Shown here: piece by piece, positions 33,402-42,508 of the stretch
How the letters are laid out: each line of letters opens with the position of its first letter
Position numbering within the stretch: position 1 is the first letter of the stretch
NCBI RefSeq assembly: GCF_965221685.1
Contig: NZ_OZ244907.1
DNA from: Palauibacter sp022826685
GTDB lineage: Bacteria; Gemmatimonadota; Gemmatimonadetes; Palauibacterales; Palauibacteraceae
Strand: one strand, 5' to 3'
Length of the DNA: 64,000 bases
Notes under the pieces: model-generated
Told to the model about the DNA's origin: nothing
Databases searched by the model: none
What the model saw: the letters and a program-made list of their open reading frames with translations, nothing else
Program-made: the position numbers and the translations under genes

Positions 33402-35723
33402 TCAGCGCGGCGCGGGTGACATGATCGTGCGGCGGGGCGGGACCCTCCAGTAGCCGCAGGAAGCTTCGGGCGCGGTGCCGGAGAGGAAGAGTTCGGGCTC
33501 CCCGCGGCAGCCCCAGCCCGCGCGCAGACCGGTCTCCGGCTGGATATCTATCCACTCCACTCCCGCCGGCGCACGGAATCCGCGGCCTCCGCGGTAGCCG
33601 AGCACGCGGATCATGAAATCCGCGAAGATCGGGAGCGCGGCCCTGGAGCCGGACAGACCGGTCGGCGTCCCGTCGTCAAACCCCACCCATACCCCCACGG
33701 CCAGTTCCGGCGTGTAGCCCACGAACCAGGCGTCACGAGAGCCGTTTGTCGTCCCCGACTTCGCCGCCACGGGACCGCGGTATCCCGCCTCTCGGACACC
33801 GCGTCCGGTCCCGCGGTCGACCACGCCGCGCAGCGCGGACGTGATCAGGTACGCCTCCGCCGGGCTGATGACCGCGTCGCTACGGCCCACGGCCGTCTCC
33901 CGTATCGCACCGTCCCGGCCGAACACGGCGATCGCCGAACGCGGCGGGGTGCGCCGACCCTCCGCCGCCAGCACCGCGTAGGCCGCCGTCAACTCGAGCA
34001 GCGTGACCTCGGAGGCGCCGAGCGCCAGACTCGGGTACGGCGCGAGGGGCCCCTCGATGCCCAGGCGGCGCGCGGTCTCGATGATTCTCTCGGGACCGAC
34101 CGCCAGCCCCAGGCGCGCAAACGGCACGTTGCGCGACCCCTCCAGCGCCTCGCGCAGCCTGATCGGTCCAAGGAACGCGCGGTCGGCGTTCGCCGGCTTC
34201 CACACGCCGGCCGGCGTATCGAGCGTGAGCGGTTCGTCCTTCAGCACGGAAGCCAGGGTGAAGGAAGGATCCGCCCCCGGTGTCAGGGCGGCCAGCGCCA
34301 CCACGGGCTTGAAGGCGCTTCCCGGTTGACGTCGGGCGTCCGCGGCTCGATTGAACTGCGACTCGCCGTAGGAGCGACCGCCGACCATCGCCAGAATGTC
34401 GCCGGTCCGCGGGTCCAGGGCCACGAGCGCCCCCTGAAGCGGCGCGGCCTGTTCCGTCAGACGGGGACGCCGACGCTCCATGCTGCGGATCCCGCTTGAC
34501 ACGGCGGTTTCGGCGGCGCGTTGGAGCTCGGGGACGAGCGAAGAAATCACCGCCGGGCCTCCACCTCCCGGGTTCAACGAAGCATCGGCGGCAGCCAGCT
34601 CACGCCGCAGGAAATCCAGATACCAGCGCGCGTCGAAGTCTCGCTGCGGAGGACGTCGAATCTCCGGATCGGCTTCGAGTTCGGCGTCGCGCCGAGCGTC
34701 GTCCAGGTGCCCGACGGCGTGCATCTGCCGAAGCACCACGTCGCGCCGGGCCCGGGCACGCTCCGGGTGGCGGTGGGGCGAATACACGTTCGGCCCCCTG
34801 ACAATCCCTACCAGCATCGCCGACTGGCCCAACGTCAACTCGGAGATGTCGCGGCCGAAGTAGAACTGCGCGGCGCGCCCGAAGCCGTGGATGGCGGTGC
34901 CCCCGTGCTGCCCGAGATAGATGTGGTTCACATAGGCTTCGAGCAGGCGCTGCTTGGAGAAGCGCCTCTCCAGCGCCACCGCGATCGCCGCCTCGCGCAG
35001 CTTCCGGAGCACGGTGCGATCCGTCGACAGGAAAAGCGTGCGGGCGAGTTGCTGCGTGATCGTGCTTCCCCCCTCCGCGATCCGCCGCTGCCGGAGGTTC
35101 GAGAGCGCGGCGCCGGCGATGCGGCGTAGGTCCAACGCGCCGTGCTCATGGAAGCGGCGATCCTCCACCGTCAACAACGCGTCGACCAGGTGTTCCGGAA
35201 CCTCGTCGAGCCGCACGGGCACCCGGTCCCGGCTGCGCTCGCCGAGGGACGTCCCGATCACCTCGGGATCGAGCAGGAGGCGGGCGAGGTCGTTCCCCTC
35301 GACGTCCCGGATCGCGGAGATGCGCCCGCTGCTCCGGAAACGTACCCGCGCCTGAACGCCGGGCTCGACGAGGCCGCCGAGACGAAGTGCGCGGCGGCCC
35401 AGGAGAAGATCACGGCCGCGCGCGCGGAACTCCCCGGTCTGCGGCGTTCTGCCGGAGACCGATCGGTAGCCGACCTTCTCCAGGTGGTCGATGATGCGTC
35501 GCGGATCCACCCGGTCGCCGGGGCGGAGGGTCCACGGTCGCGCGAGGACGCGCGCCGGGGAGGAAGAGTCGAGCGCGTCGAACTCGCGAGCGACCCGGGC
35601 TTCGAAGACCAGGTAGCCGAGGCTGGCGGCGAGACTCGCCGCGGCGAGGAGCATAAGCCGCCGGCCTCTGCGCATCTTCCCTCTCGGCGGGCGCCGCCGC
35701 CGAGCCCTTCCTCCGTTTCTCAC
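33402..35723 (-). CDS. Class A penicillin-binding protein, PBP1B-like (UB2H, transglycosylase, transpeptidase)
   Basis: 773 residues. An Arg-rich cytoplasmic tail and one membrane helix (about 24-43) precede a UB2H-like domain (LARPWTLRPGDRVDPRRI, about 60-130). The GT51 domain has its catalytic Glu in VEDRRFHEHGALD (about 186) and GGSTITQQLARTLFL. The transpeptidase domain has GSAFKP (active Ser about 468), SRN and KSGTTN (about 655). It polymerises and cross-links peptidoglycan. UB2H in PBP1B is the docking site for the outer-membrane activator LpoB, so an Lpo-like lipoprotein may exist elsewhere. The C-terminus has a Cys pair (GWGCRGEPEL ... ASCGYW). Confidence 0.93.
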   Translation of the reverse strand: MRNGGRARRRRPPRGKMRRGRRLMLLAAASLAASLGYLVFEARVAREFDALDSSSPARVLARPWTLRPGDRVDPRRIIDHLEKVGYRSVSGRTPQTGEFRARGRDLLLGRRALRLGGLVEPGVQARVRFRSSGRISAIRDVEGNDLARLLLDPEVIGTSLGERSRDRVPVRLDEVPEHLVDALLTVEDRRFHEHGALDLRRIAGAALSNLRQRRIAEGGSTITQQLARTLFLSTDRTVLRKLREAAIAVALERRFSKQRLLEAYVNHIYLGQHGGTAIHGFGRAAQFYFGRDISELTLGQSAMLVGIVRGPNVYSPHRHPERARARRDVVLRQMHAVGHLDDARRDAELEADPEIRRPPQRDFDARWYLDFLRRELAAADASLNPGGGGPAVISSLVPELQRAAETAVSSGIRSMERRRPRLTEQAAPLQGALVALDPRTGDILAMVGGRSYGESQFNRAADARRQPGSAFKPVVALAALTPGADPSFTLASVLKDEPLTLDTPAGVWKPANADRAFLGPIRLREALEGSRNVPFARLGLAVGPERIIETARRLGIEGPLAPYPSLALGASEVTLLELTAAYAVLAAEGRRTPPRSAIAVFGRDGAIRETAVGRSDAVISPAEAYLITSALRGVVDRGTGRGVREAGYRGPVAAKSGTTNGSRDAWFVGYTPELAVGVWVGFDDGTPTGLSGSRAALPIFADFMIRVLGYRGGRGFRAPAGVEWIDIQPETGLRAGWGCRGEPELFLSGTAPEASCGYWRVPPRRTIMSPAPR

Positions 35724-35806
35724 ACCGTCTTTGACGCCTCGGAGGGATCAAGGGTTTCCACGGCGGCATCAGGTTGCCCGCGACCGTCGCGAACGCCTAA
35801 CGTCCG

Positions 35807-38155
35807 ATGCCCACGACTCGGCCTCTGGCCCTTGCTCCGCCCGGACACGCGGGAGTGGGAGGAAACTTGCCTTCAGCGTACCCCGTCGAGCGTCCCGTCG
35901 GGCGCCTCCGCCTGCTGGCGCCGGCGCTTGCGGCGGTCGGCCTCGCGTGGCCCGCCCTTGCCGATATCGGCGACCTCGCCGCGCAGGAGCCGGGACAGGC
36001 GTATGTGTTCGAGGGCAACGTGCGCGACGCGGGTACCGGCGAACCGCTGGCCGGGGCGCAGGTATCGGTGCTGGAGAGGGGCACCCGGGCGGTGACTCGT
36101 GGGGACGGGACCTTCCACCTGACCGGACTCGCCGCGGGCGTGTACACCCTTCGAGCCGATCGCCTGGGGTACCGGGGCACCACCGTGGTCGTCACCGTCG
36201 GGGGCGTGCGCGCGCGCCGAGCGGTGGCGGAGGCGGCGGAGGTCGTGATCCTGCTGGCGCCATCTCCCATTGCGATGGCGGACCTGGTGGTGACGGCGAC
36301 GATCAGCGAGCGCGCCGCGTCCGAGGCGCTCCGGCCGGTCAGCGTCATGACGGGCGATGACCTGCAGCGCCAGATGACGGCGACCGTGGCGGGGACGCTG
36401 GCGTCGATGCCGGGGCTGGCCGCCACGAGGATGGGTCCAACGGTGGCGCAGCCCGTGATCCGGGGACTGAGCGGGGACCGCGTACAAATGCTCGAGGACG
36501 GGACTCCGGTCGGGGATGCCTCCAACTCGGGCTCGGACCACACCACCGCACTCGATCCATCGTCGGCACGGCGGATCGAAGTCGTGCGGGGTCCGGGGGC
36601 GCTGCTCTACGGGGGCAACGCGCTGGGTGGGGTCATCAACGTCATCCGCGACGAGATTCCGACGGCCGTACCGCACCGCCTGACGGGCGCCGCGACGCTC
36701 CAGACGCAGACCGTGTCCGGTTCGCTGGCGGGCAGCGCGACGGCCGCCTTCGCCGTCGCGGAGCGCGTGCCGCTGCGCGTGGAGGTGGCCGCACGGACGT
36801 CGGGAGATTTGAAGACGCCCGCCGGCACGCTGCTCAACACCGACGGGGAGCTGTTGAGCGGGGGCGCGGGGACGGCCTACGTGTCCGATTGGGGTCGCCT
36901 GGGGGCGTCCTTCCGCGGCTACCGCAACTACTACGGCATCCCGGGCGGTTTCGTGGGTGGGCACGCGGAGGGGGTGCGCATCGAAATGGAGCGGGCCACA
37001 TCGAAGTTCCGAACCGTGGTCGATGAGCCGGTCGGGCCCTTCCACAACCTCCGCTTCGAGGCCACGTACAACTGGTACACGCACCGCGAGCTCGAAGCAC
37101 CGGACATTCTGGGCACCCTCTTCGACCAGGAGGGCGCGAGCGCGGACTTCCTCGGGCGCCACGGGAGGTTGGGGCCGTTTACGGCGGGTGCGATCGGCGG
37201 CCGTGCGTCCCGGGTGGACTTCGCCTACGGGGGATCCCTGCACACGCCGGACACGCGTCGGCTCAGGGCGGCCCTGTACCTGCTCGAGGAGGTCAACCTG
37301 GGCTCCGTCAAGGTCGAGTCGGGGCTTCGGTACGACTGGACTCTGGCCGATCCGGCGGAAGACCGGGTTTCGGACATCGGCGAGATCCGCGACCGCGAAT
37401 TCCACTCCCTGTCGGGGTCGCTGGGTGTCCTTTACAGATCCGCCTCGGGGCTCGTGCTCGGTGCGAGCGCCGTCCGGGCGTTTCGCGCACCCGACATCAC
37501 CGAACTCTATTCGGAGGGGCCGCACCTGGCGGCGTACGTCTTCGAAGTCGGCAACCCGTCTCTGGAGGGCGAGGTCGGGCGGGGGCTCGATGTCTTCCTC
37601 CGCTTCGAGTCCGAGCGGCTCAGAGCCGAGGTGACCGGCTTCTACGACGACATCGGGAACTACATCTACGGGGAGGACACGGGCCGTCTGAGCCGCGTGC
37701 GCCTCCCCATCTATCAGTTCCGGGGCAACGACGCCGTGTTCAGCGGTTTCGAGGGCAGCGTGGACGTCGACGCCGGGCGGGGATTGGTGCTCGAGGGAGT
37801 GGCCTCATCGGTGAGGGGCAGTCTCACGGGGACCGATCAGCCTCTGCCTCTCGTTCCTCCGCTGAAGGGCCATGTGGCCCTGAAGTACGAGAGGCCGTCG
37901 TGGTATGTGCGGGCGGAGGCCGAGATGGCGGACGGGCAGGACCGCGTGGGCCAATTCGAGACGCCGACGAGCGGGTACACCGTCTTCAACGCCACGGCAG
38001 GCGTGCGGTTCACGTTCGGCGGACGTCTGAACGTCCTGACCGTGAGCCTCGCCAACGCCGGTAATGCGGAATACCGCAACCACCTCTCCCGGGTGAAGGA
38101 GATCATGCCGGAGGCCGGGCGGAGTCTGAACGTCAGCTATCGGGTGGTGTTCTGA
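35807..38155 (+). CDS. TonB-dependent outer-membrane receptor with carboxypeptidase-like regulatory domain
   Basis: 782 residues. A signal region (LRLLAPALAAVGLAWPALA) is preceded by a longer tail than usual, so the true start may be downstream of 35807. A carboxypeptidase-regulatory-like beta-sandwich (about 65-140, FEGNVRDAGTGEPLAGAQVS) leads to the plug (about 160-270, with RGLSGDRVQMLEDG and RIEVVRGPGALLYGG). A 22-strand-type barrel follows, ending NVSYRVVF with a terminal Phe. Such receptors import chelated metals, vitamins or glycans using TonB energy. No ligand-specific gene is linked, though the size and plug resemble metal receptors of the ZnuD kind. Confidence 0.92.
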   Translation: MPTTRPLALAPPGHAGVGGNLPSAYPVERPVGRLRLLAPALAAVGLAWPALADIGDLAAQEPGQAYVFEGNVRDAGTGEPLAGAQVSVLERGTRAVTRGDGTFHLTGLAAGVYTLRADRLGYRGTTVVVTVGGVRARRAVAEAAEVVILLAPSPIAMADLVVTATISERAASEALRPVSVMTGDDLQRQMTATVAGTLASMPGLAATRMGPTVAQPVIRGLSGDRVQMLEDGTPVGDASNSGSDHTTALDPSSARRIEVVRGPGALLYGGNALGGVINVIRDEIPTAVPHRLTGAATLQTQTVSGSLAGSATAAFAVAERVPLRVEVAARTSGDLKTPAGTLLNTDGELLSGGAGTAYVSDWGRLGASFRGYRNYYGIPGGFVGGHAEGVRIEMERATSKFRTVVDEPVGPFHNLRFEATYNWYTHRELEAPDILGTLFDQEGASADFLGRHGRLGPFTAGAIGGRASRVDFAYGGSLHTPDTRRLRAALYLLEEVNLGSVKVESGLRYDWTLADPAEDRVSDIGEIRDREFHSLSGSLGVLYRSASGLVLGASAVRAFRAPDITELYSEGPHLAAYVFEVGNPSLEGEVGRGLDVFLRFESERLRAEVTGFYDDIGNYIYGEDTGRLSRVRLPIYQFRGNDAVFSGFEGSVDVDAGRGLVLEGVASSVRGSLTGTDQPLPLVPPLKGHVALKYERPSWYVRAEAEMADGQDRVGQFETPTSGYTVFNATAGVRFTFGGRLNVLTVSLANAGNAEYRNHLSRVKEIMPEAGRSLNVSYRVVF

Positions 38156-38182
38156 CGCGGCATGTACCGGGCCCTGGCGACG

Positions 38183-39256
38183 CTACCGTGTGAGCCAGGC
38201 GCTGAAGCGTTCGTTCAGTTCGTCCTGGTAGTCGACCCAGAACGCCCAGTCGTAACGAAGCGCGCGATCCACGTTGCCCTCGGCGGCCGGCATGTGGGGC
38301 GCCATGTCGATCCCTGCGACCACATGCGTCGTCACCAGTGGCACGGCCGATCTGCGCGACGGGGAATAGGAGATGCGGCGGGCGATCCGTGCCAGAGTCT
38401 CGGCGCTGGTCTTGAATGCCACGTATCTCAGGGCCTCTTCAAGCCTCCGGGTACCCGCGACGATCCCGATCTGGCCCACGTCCAGCAACTGGCCGTCCCA
38501 CACGATCGTGAACGGTTGGTTCTCCAGGATCTGGGCGTTGAAGATGCGGCCGTTGTACGCCGTGCTCATGACCACTTCCCGGTCGGCCAACATCTGCGGC
38601 GGCTGAGCGCCCGCCTCCCACCAGACCACCTCATCCTTGATCGTTTCGAGCTTGGCAAAGGCCCGGTCCAGGCCCTCCGGGGTCCTCAACGTGGCGTACA
38701 CTTCGTCGAGCGGCACGCCATCGGCGATCAGGGCGAACTCCAGGTTCACCTGCGGCACCCGCCGCATCCCCCGGCGGCCCGGGAACTTCTCGAGGTCGAA
38801 GAAGTCGGCCATGGTGGCGGGCTTTTCGCCGGGGAAGTTCTCGTCGTTGTACGCGTACACGGTCGACCAGTACAGATTGCTCACGCCGCACTCGGTCTGG
38901 CTCTCGGCCACGAAGTCGTCGGCCGCGGGAGTGCCGTCGGGTCCGGGAGGCAGGTCGTCGATGCCGATCGGCTCGAGCAACCCCTCGTCGCAACCGCGCA
39001 CGGCATCGGCGATCTCCAGGTCGACCACATCCCAATAGACGCTGCCGATGTCCACCTGGGCCCGGATCTGCGCGAGGCCGCCGTTGTAGGCTTCCAGGCG
39101 GACGGGGATGCCGGTCGCCTCGGTGAAGGGAACGTTGGCGGCCTCGTCGACGGCGCGTGCGTAGGAGCCGCCCCATGACACGACGGTGATCGCCTGCCCG
39201 GCGACGGGGAGGAGCGGGACGCCGGAAAGGAGCGCGGCGAGCGCCAGAGCTTTCAT
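38183..39256 (-). CDS. Periplasmic binding protein, PotD/spermidine-putrescine family
   Basis: 357 residues from ATG 39256, which has AAGGAG ten bases upstream. A signal (LALAALLSGVPLLPVAGQA) precedes the family opening ITVVSWGGSYARAVDEAANV and later VYWDVVDLEIAD. YWSTVYAYNDENFPGEKPAT, DFFDLEKFPGRRGMR and AYNGRIFNAQ are typical of polyamine-type family 1 binding proteins. No permease or ATPase gene is adjacent, so transport partners must be elsewhere or absent. It is 46 bases after the threonine-dehydratase-like gene, probably in one transcript, hinting at an amine or amino-acid substrate. Confidence 0.88.
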   Translation of the reverse strand: MKALALAALLSGVPLLPVAGQAITVVSWGGSYARAVDEAANVPFTEATGIPVRLEAYNGGLAQIRAQVDIGSVYWDVVDLEIADAVRGCDEGLLEPIGIDDLPPGPDGTPAADDFVAESQTECGVSNLYWSTVYAYNDENFPGEKPATMADFFDLEKFPGRRGMRRVPQVNLEFALIADGVPLDEVYATLRTPEGLDRAFAKLETIKDEVVWWEAGAQPPQMLADREVVMSTAYNGRIFNAQILENQPFTIVWDGQLLDVGQIGIVAGTRRLEEALRYVAFKTSAETLARIARRISYSPSRRSAVPLVTTHVVAGIDMAPHMPAAEGNVDRALRYDWAFWVDYQDELNERFSAWLTR

Positions 39257-39302
39257 TTTGTTTCTCCTTGCGTTCTTCGAGCGAGCCGGTGTCGGAGTGC
39301 CG

Positions 39303-40307
39303 TCACCCGGCCGCCCGAAAATGCACGGCGAAGGTGTCCAGGTCGATATTCGATCCGGAGAGGATGAGGCCGACGCGACGGCCTTCCAGCCTCTCCCGGA
39401 GGGGACCGCACGCGGCGGCGAGCGGTGCGGCGGAGGCGGGTTCGGCGACGAGCTTCGCGTCGAGGAACAACGCCTTGAGGGCGGCGCGGATCGCGTCGTC
39501 ATCGACGAGCACGACGTCGTCCACGTAGCGCTGTACGAGTCCGAAGCTGTACGGCGCCGCGTGGGGGGCGCCGAGGCTGTCCGCGATCGTGTCGATGCGG
39601 TCGAGCGCCACGGGTTCTCCGGCGTCGAGGCTGCGTCGCATGGAGTCGGCGCCGACGGGTTCCACCCCGTAGACCCTGCACGCGGGCGCAAGTTGCTTCA
39701 CGACACTCGCCGTGCCGGAGATGAGGCCTCCGCCCCCGATGGGGACGACGATCGCGTCGAGGTCGGGAAGTTGTTCCGCGATCTCGAGGCCCACGGTCGA
39801 AGTGCCGAAGACGGTCGCCTCCCCCTCGAACGGATGGATCCCGAGCCGGCCCTCCTGCCGGGCGATCTCTTCCATGCGGGCAAATCCGCTCGCCCCGTCG
39901 TCCGCGAACTCGATTTCCGCCCCGAAGTTCCGGCAGCGCGCGACGCGGGCCGGGTTCGCGGATGACAGCATCACGACCCTGGCGGTCGTGCCGGCGGCCC
40001 GAGCCGCGTAAGCCACGGAGATGGCATGGTTCCCGGCGCTCACGGCCGTGACCCCTCGCTGCAGCGTCTCCGCGTCCGCGCGGAGGACGTTGTTCAGAGC
40101 GCCCCGGACCTTGTAGGAACCCGTGCGCTGGAAGAGTTCCAGCTTGAGGAAGACATCCGATCCTGCGGGGAGCGGAGCGATTCCGGGGTCGGGCACCCAC
40201 CGCCGCACCGGCGTGCGTTCGATCCACCGCGCCACGCGCGTCCGGGTCTCTCGACTCTGTTCGGGCGTCGGTCCCTGCGACTCGCCCGCCATCGGATCGG
40301 CCATCAT
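39303..40307 (-). CDS. PLP-dependent threonine dehydratase / serine racemase-like enzyme
   Basis: 334 residues of the fold type II PLP family. The PLP lysine lies in GSYKVRGALNN, the substrate loop is SAGNHAISVAYAAR, the phosphate-binding Gly loop is GGGGLISGTASV, and the C-terminal LSGSNID holds the pyridine-contacting Ser. There is no ACT domain, so it resembles catabolic threonine/serine dehydratases, serine racemase or EutB of ectoine use rather than biosynthetic IlvA. Tandem ATGs at 40307 and 40304 begin the conserved part. It leads a two-gene unit with the PotD-like binding protein and is divergent from the his operon. Confidence 0.88.
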   Translation of the reverse strand: MMADPMAGESQGPTPEQSRETRTRVARWIERTPVRRWVPDPGIAPLPAGSDVFLKLELFQRTGSYKVRGALNNVLRADAETLQRGVTAVSAGNHAISVAYAARAAGTTARVVMLSSANPARVARCRNFGAEIEFADDGASGFARMEEIARQEGRLGIHPFEGEATVFGTSTVGLEIAEQLPDLDAIVVPIGGGGLISGTASVVKQLAPACRVYGVEPVGADSMRRSLDAGEPVALDRIDTIADSLGAPHAAPYSFGLVQRYVDDVVLVDDDAIRAALKALFLDAKLVAEPASAAPLAAACGPLRERLEGRRVGLILSGSNIDLDTFAVHFRAAG

Positions 40308-40395
40308 ACCGTCCGCAGTCAACGTGGTCGGGATCCGGCACCAGCCGGCGCGAAGCATCCGGCGTGAGCCGGCGCGAAGCCACTAGCATACGCAC

Positions 40396-40424
40396 TTGAC
40401 AGGCGCACGGCAGAGTGCGATCCT
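40396..40424 (+). promoter_or_regulatory. Candidate his operon promoter
   Basis: A consensus TTGACA at 40396-40401, a 17-base spacer and a weak GATCCT at 40419-40424. The leader ATG at 40433 is only eight bases further on, so the leader peptide would be read from a nearly leaderless mRNA. Confidence 0.5.
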
Positions 40425-40432
40425 CCGCCGCC

Positions 40433-40495
40433 ATGACGAACACCCATGCGTTTTTCGGCCATTATTACTACCACCGCCCGAGCGGAGGCCGGTGA
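40433..40495 (+). CDS. hisL: his operon leader peptide
   Basis: Twenty codons plus TGA. His codons are at positions 5, 10 and 14, in the cluster HAFFGHYYYHRP, mixed with Phe and Tyr. The gene is too short to be found by length, but its place between a TTGACA promoter and a rho-independent terminator ahead of hisG, together with the base-pairing described for the attenuator, makes it a leader peptide. Ribosome stalling at His codons for lack of charged tRNA-His would leave 40487-40499 free; normal passage to the stop would cover it. The aromatic codons could make it sense Phe/Tyr supply as well. Confidence 0.75.
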   Translation: MTNTHAFFGHYYYHRPSGGR

Positions 40496-40565
40496 TCGTC
40501 TAGCTTCATCCTGAACCAAGGTTGCGAACGATCGACGCCGGCCCCGAGGGGGTCGGCTTTTTTTT
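40487..40565 (+). terminator. his attenuator: antiterminator and rho-independent terminator
   Basis: The terminator stem is GCCGGCCCC, GAG, GGGGTCGGC (40537-40557, one mismatch) followed by eight T. The competing antiterminator pairs GGCCGG and GATCGT (40487-40492, 40494-40499) with ACGATC and CCGGCC (40528-40533, 40538-40543). It thus captures the left arm of the terminator. The two structures exclude each other, and the 5' antiterminator arm overlaps the leader-peptide stop. A further six-pair hairpin (GTCGGC/GCCGAC, 40584-40600) ends four bases before the hisG ATG, which lacks a clear Shine-Dalgarno sequence. Confidence 0.8.
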
Positions 40566-40604
40566 CGCTCCCTCCCCGCCGGTGTCGGCCAAGAGCCGAC
40601 GACA

Positions 40605-41468
40605 ATGACCCACGAAACGACAAGACTCGCCCTTCCCAAGGGACGCATGCAGGCCGGCGTGCTCGACCTGCTGACCGCCGCCGGCGTGCGCGTGGACCTC
40701 GGGGAGCGCCGCTATCGCCCGTCCATCTCCGTGGCCGGATTCAGCGCCAAGCTGCTAAAGCCGCAGAACGTCGTGGAGATGCTTCACGCCGGATCCCGCG
40801 ACGTGGGGTTCGCGGGAGCGGACTGGGTCGCGGAACTGGACGGAACCCTCGTTGAGCTGCTCGATACCGGGCTCGACCCGGTGCGGGTCGTGGCGGCGGC
40901 GCCCGTCTCCGTGGCACAGCGGGGGCTGGAGCCGGGAATCCCCCTCACCGTCGCCTCCGAATACCGGCGGCTCGCGTCGCGCTGGATCGAGGCGCGCGGC
41001 CTCGACGCCACCTTCGTTCGATCCTACGGCGCCACGGAGGTCTTCCCGCCCGAAGACGCCGATGTGATCGTTGACAACACCGCCACCGGCGCCACGCTGG
41101 AGGCCAACGGCCTCGAGATCGTGGACGAGGTCATGCGTTCCTCGACTCGATTCTATGCGAACCCGCGTGCCCTCGACGACGCGCGGCACCGGGAGCGAAT
41201 CGAGGACCTCGTGCTGGTGCTCGAGTCCGTGATCGAGGCCCGGCGGCGGGTGATGCTCGAGCTCAACGTGGACGCCGGAGGGCTGGACGATCTCGTGGCG
41301 GTCCTTCCGTGCATGCGCAGGCCGACGGTTTCGCGTCTGCACGGGGACGGGGGATACGCGATCCGCGTTGCGGTGCTTCGGGACGCCCTGCCGACGTTGA
41401 TCCCGCTCGTGAAGGCGCGCGGGGGCACGGATCTCGTCGTGACCGCGCCGGGGCAGATCGTCGCATGA
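40605..41468 (+). CDS. hisG: ATP phosphoribosyltransferase, long (HisG_L) form
   Basis: 287 residues. It catalyses the first histidine step, ATP plus PRPP to phosphoribosyl-ATP. It begins TRLALPKGRMQAGVLDLL, has the PRPP loop region DVIVDNTATGATLEANGLEI and ends with a regulatory ACT-like domain of about 70 residues (MLELNVDAGGLDDLVAVLP ... DLVVTAPGQIV). That domain marks the long, hexameric, histidine-inhibited form that does not need HisZ. First gene of the operon; its stop overlaps hisC by ATGA. Confidence 0.95.
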   Translation: MTHETTRLALPKGRMQAGVLDLLTAAGVRVDLGERRYRPSISVAGFSAKLLKPQNVVEMLHAGSRDVGFAGADWVAELDGTLVELLDTGLDPVRVVAAAPVSVAQRGLEPGIPLTVASEYRRLASRWIEARGLDATFVRSYGATEVFPPEDADVIVDNTATGATLEANGLEIVDEVMRSSTRFYANPRALDDARHRERIEDLVLVLESVIEARRRVMLELNVDAGGLDDLVAVLPCMRRPTVSRLHGDGGYAIRVAVLRDALPTLIPLVKARGGTDLVVTAPGQIVA

Positions 41469-42508
41469 GCCACGCGGCGGTGAAGGTTCGGGCCGACGAG
41501 TTGCTGCGACTCGACCACAACGAGCGTCTCTTTCCGGCGCCCGAACTCGTCCCTCTCCTCGCCCGCGTGCCGGCGACGGCGCTGACGCGATACCCGGACG
41601 CCGAGGGGCTGGAGCGACGTCTGGCGCGCCGGTGGGACGTCGGAGCCGACCGCGTCCTCGTCACCGGCGGCGCGGACGACGCGATCGACCGCATCTGCAG
41701 GCGGTGGCTCGCCGGCGGCCGCGAGATGGTCACCGTGGTGCCGACGTTCCAGATGATGCCGGCCTGCGCCCGGCTCGCGGGCGGACGCGTGCGCGAGATC
41801 CCCGCGCTGGACGATCCCGCCCCGCTGGAACCGACGCTGGACCGGCTCGGCGAGCGGACCGGACTCGTGACGGTGATTTCTCCCCACAACCCCACCGGCC
41901 GGGTCGCTTCCGCGGCGCGGATGCTGGAAATCGCGGGGCGACTGCCGAACGGCGCGATGCTGCTCGCCGACCTCGCGTACGTGGAGTTCGCCGATCGCGA
42001 TCCGACGGCGGCGCTCCTGGAGCGCGACAACATCCTCGTCGTGCGGACGCTCTCGAAGGCGTGGGGGCTCGCGGGGCTTCGCGTGGGCTATGTGATGGGG
42101 TCGAGGACCGCGATCGCGGAGTTGCGGGCTTCGGGGTCCCCGTTCCCGCTCTCGAGCCCGTCGGTCTGGCTCGCGGAAAGGGCGCTGGAACTCGGCGACC
42201 GGGTCACGGCGGACTACGTGGCGGCGGTCCGGTCCGAACGGGACCGGCTCTATGCGGCGCTCGGCAAAGCGGGGACGGCGCCGTTCGCCTCGGAGGCGAA
42301 CTTCATCCTCGCCTCCACGGAACGCGCGGCCGCGCTGGAGCGCCGATTCCGGCGGTCCGGGATCGCGGTACGCCTCTTCGCGGACCGGCGGAACCTGGTC
42401 CGCATCACCCTTCCCGGGGACGAGGGGGTGTTCCAACGCCTTCTTTCGGTACTCGCCGCGGACTCCCCGGCCGCGGCTTCGACCATCAACGGAAGAGGAG
42501 TTCGATGA
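41465..42508 (+). CDS. hisC: Histidinol-phosphate aminotransferase
   Basis: 347 residues, fold type I PLP aminotransferase. LDHNERLFPAP opens the enzyme, VTGGADDAIDRICRRWL marks the cofactor-phosphate region, SPHNPTGRV the substrate-side loop, LADLAYVEF the Asp/Tyr pair, and LSKAWGLAGLRVGY carries the PLP lysine. It converts imidazole-acetol phosphate to histidinol phosphate with glutamate. ATGA overlaps with hisG upstream and hisB downstream imply coupled translation. It is shorter than many relatives but has every motif. Confidence 0.94.
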   Translation: MSHAAVKVRADELLRLDHNERLFPAPELVPLLARVPATALTRYPDAEGLERRLARRWDVGADRVLVTGGADDAIDRICRRWLAGGREMVTVVPTFQMMPACARLAGGRVREIPALDDPAPLEPTLDRLGERTGLVTVISPHNPTGRVASAARMLEIAGRLPNGAMLLADLAYVEFADRDPTAALLERDNILVVRTLSKAWGLAGLRVGYVMGSRTAIAELRASGSPFPLSSPSVWLAERALELGDRVTADYVAAVRSERDRLYAALGKAGTAPFASEANFILASTERAAALERRFRRSGIAVRLFADRRNLVRITLPGDEGVFQRLLSVLAADSPAAASTINGRGVR

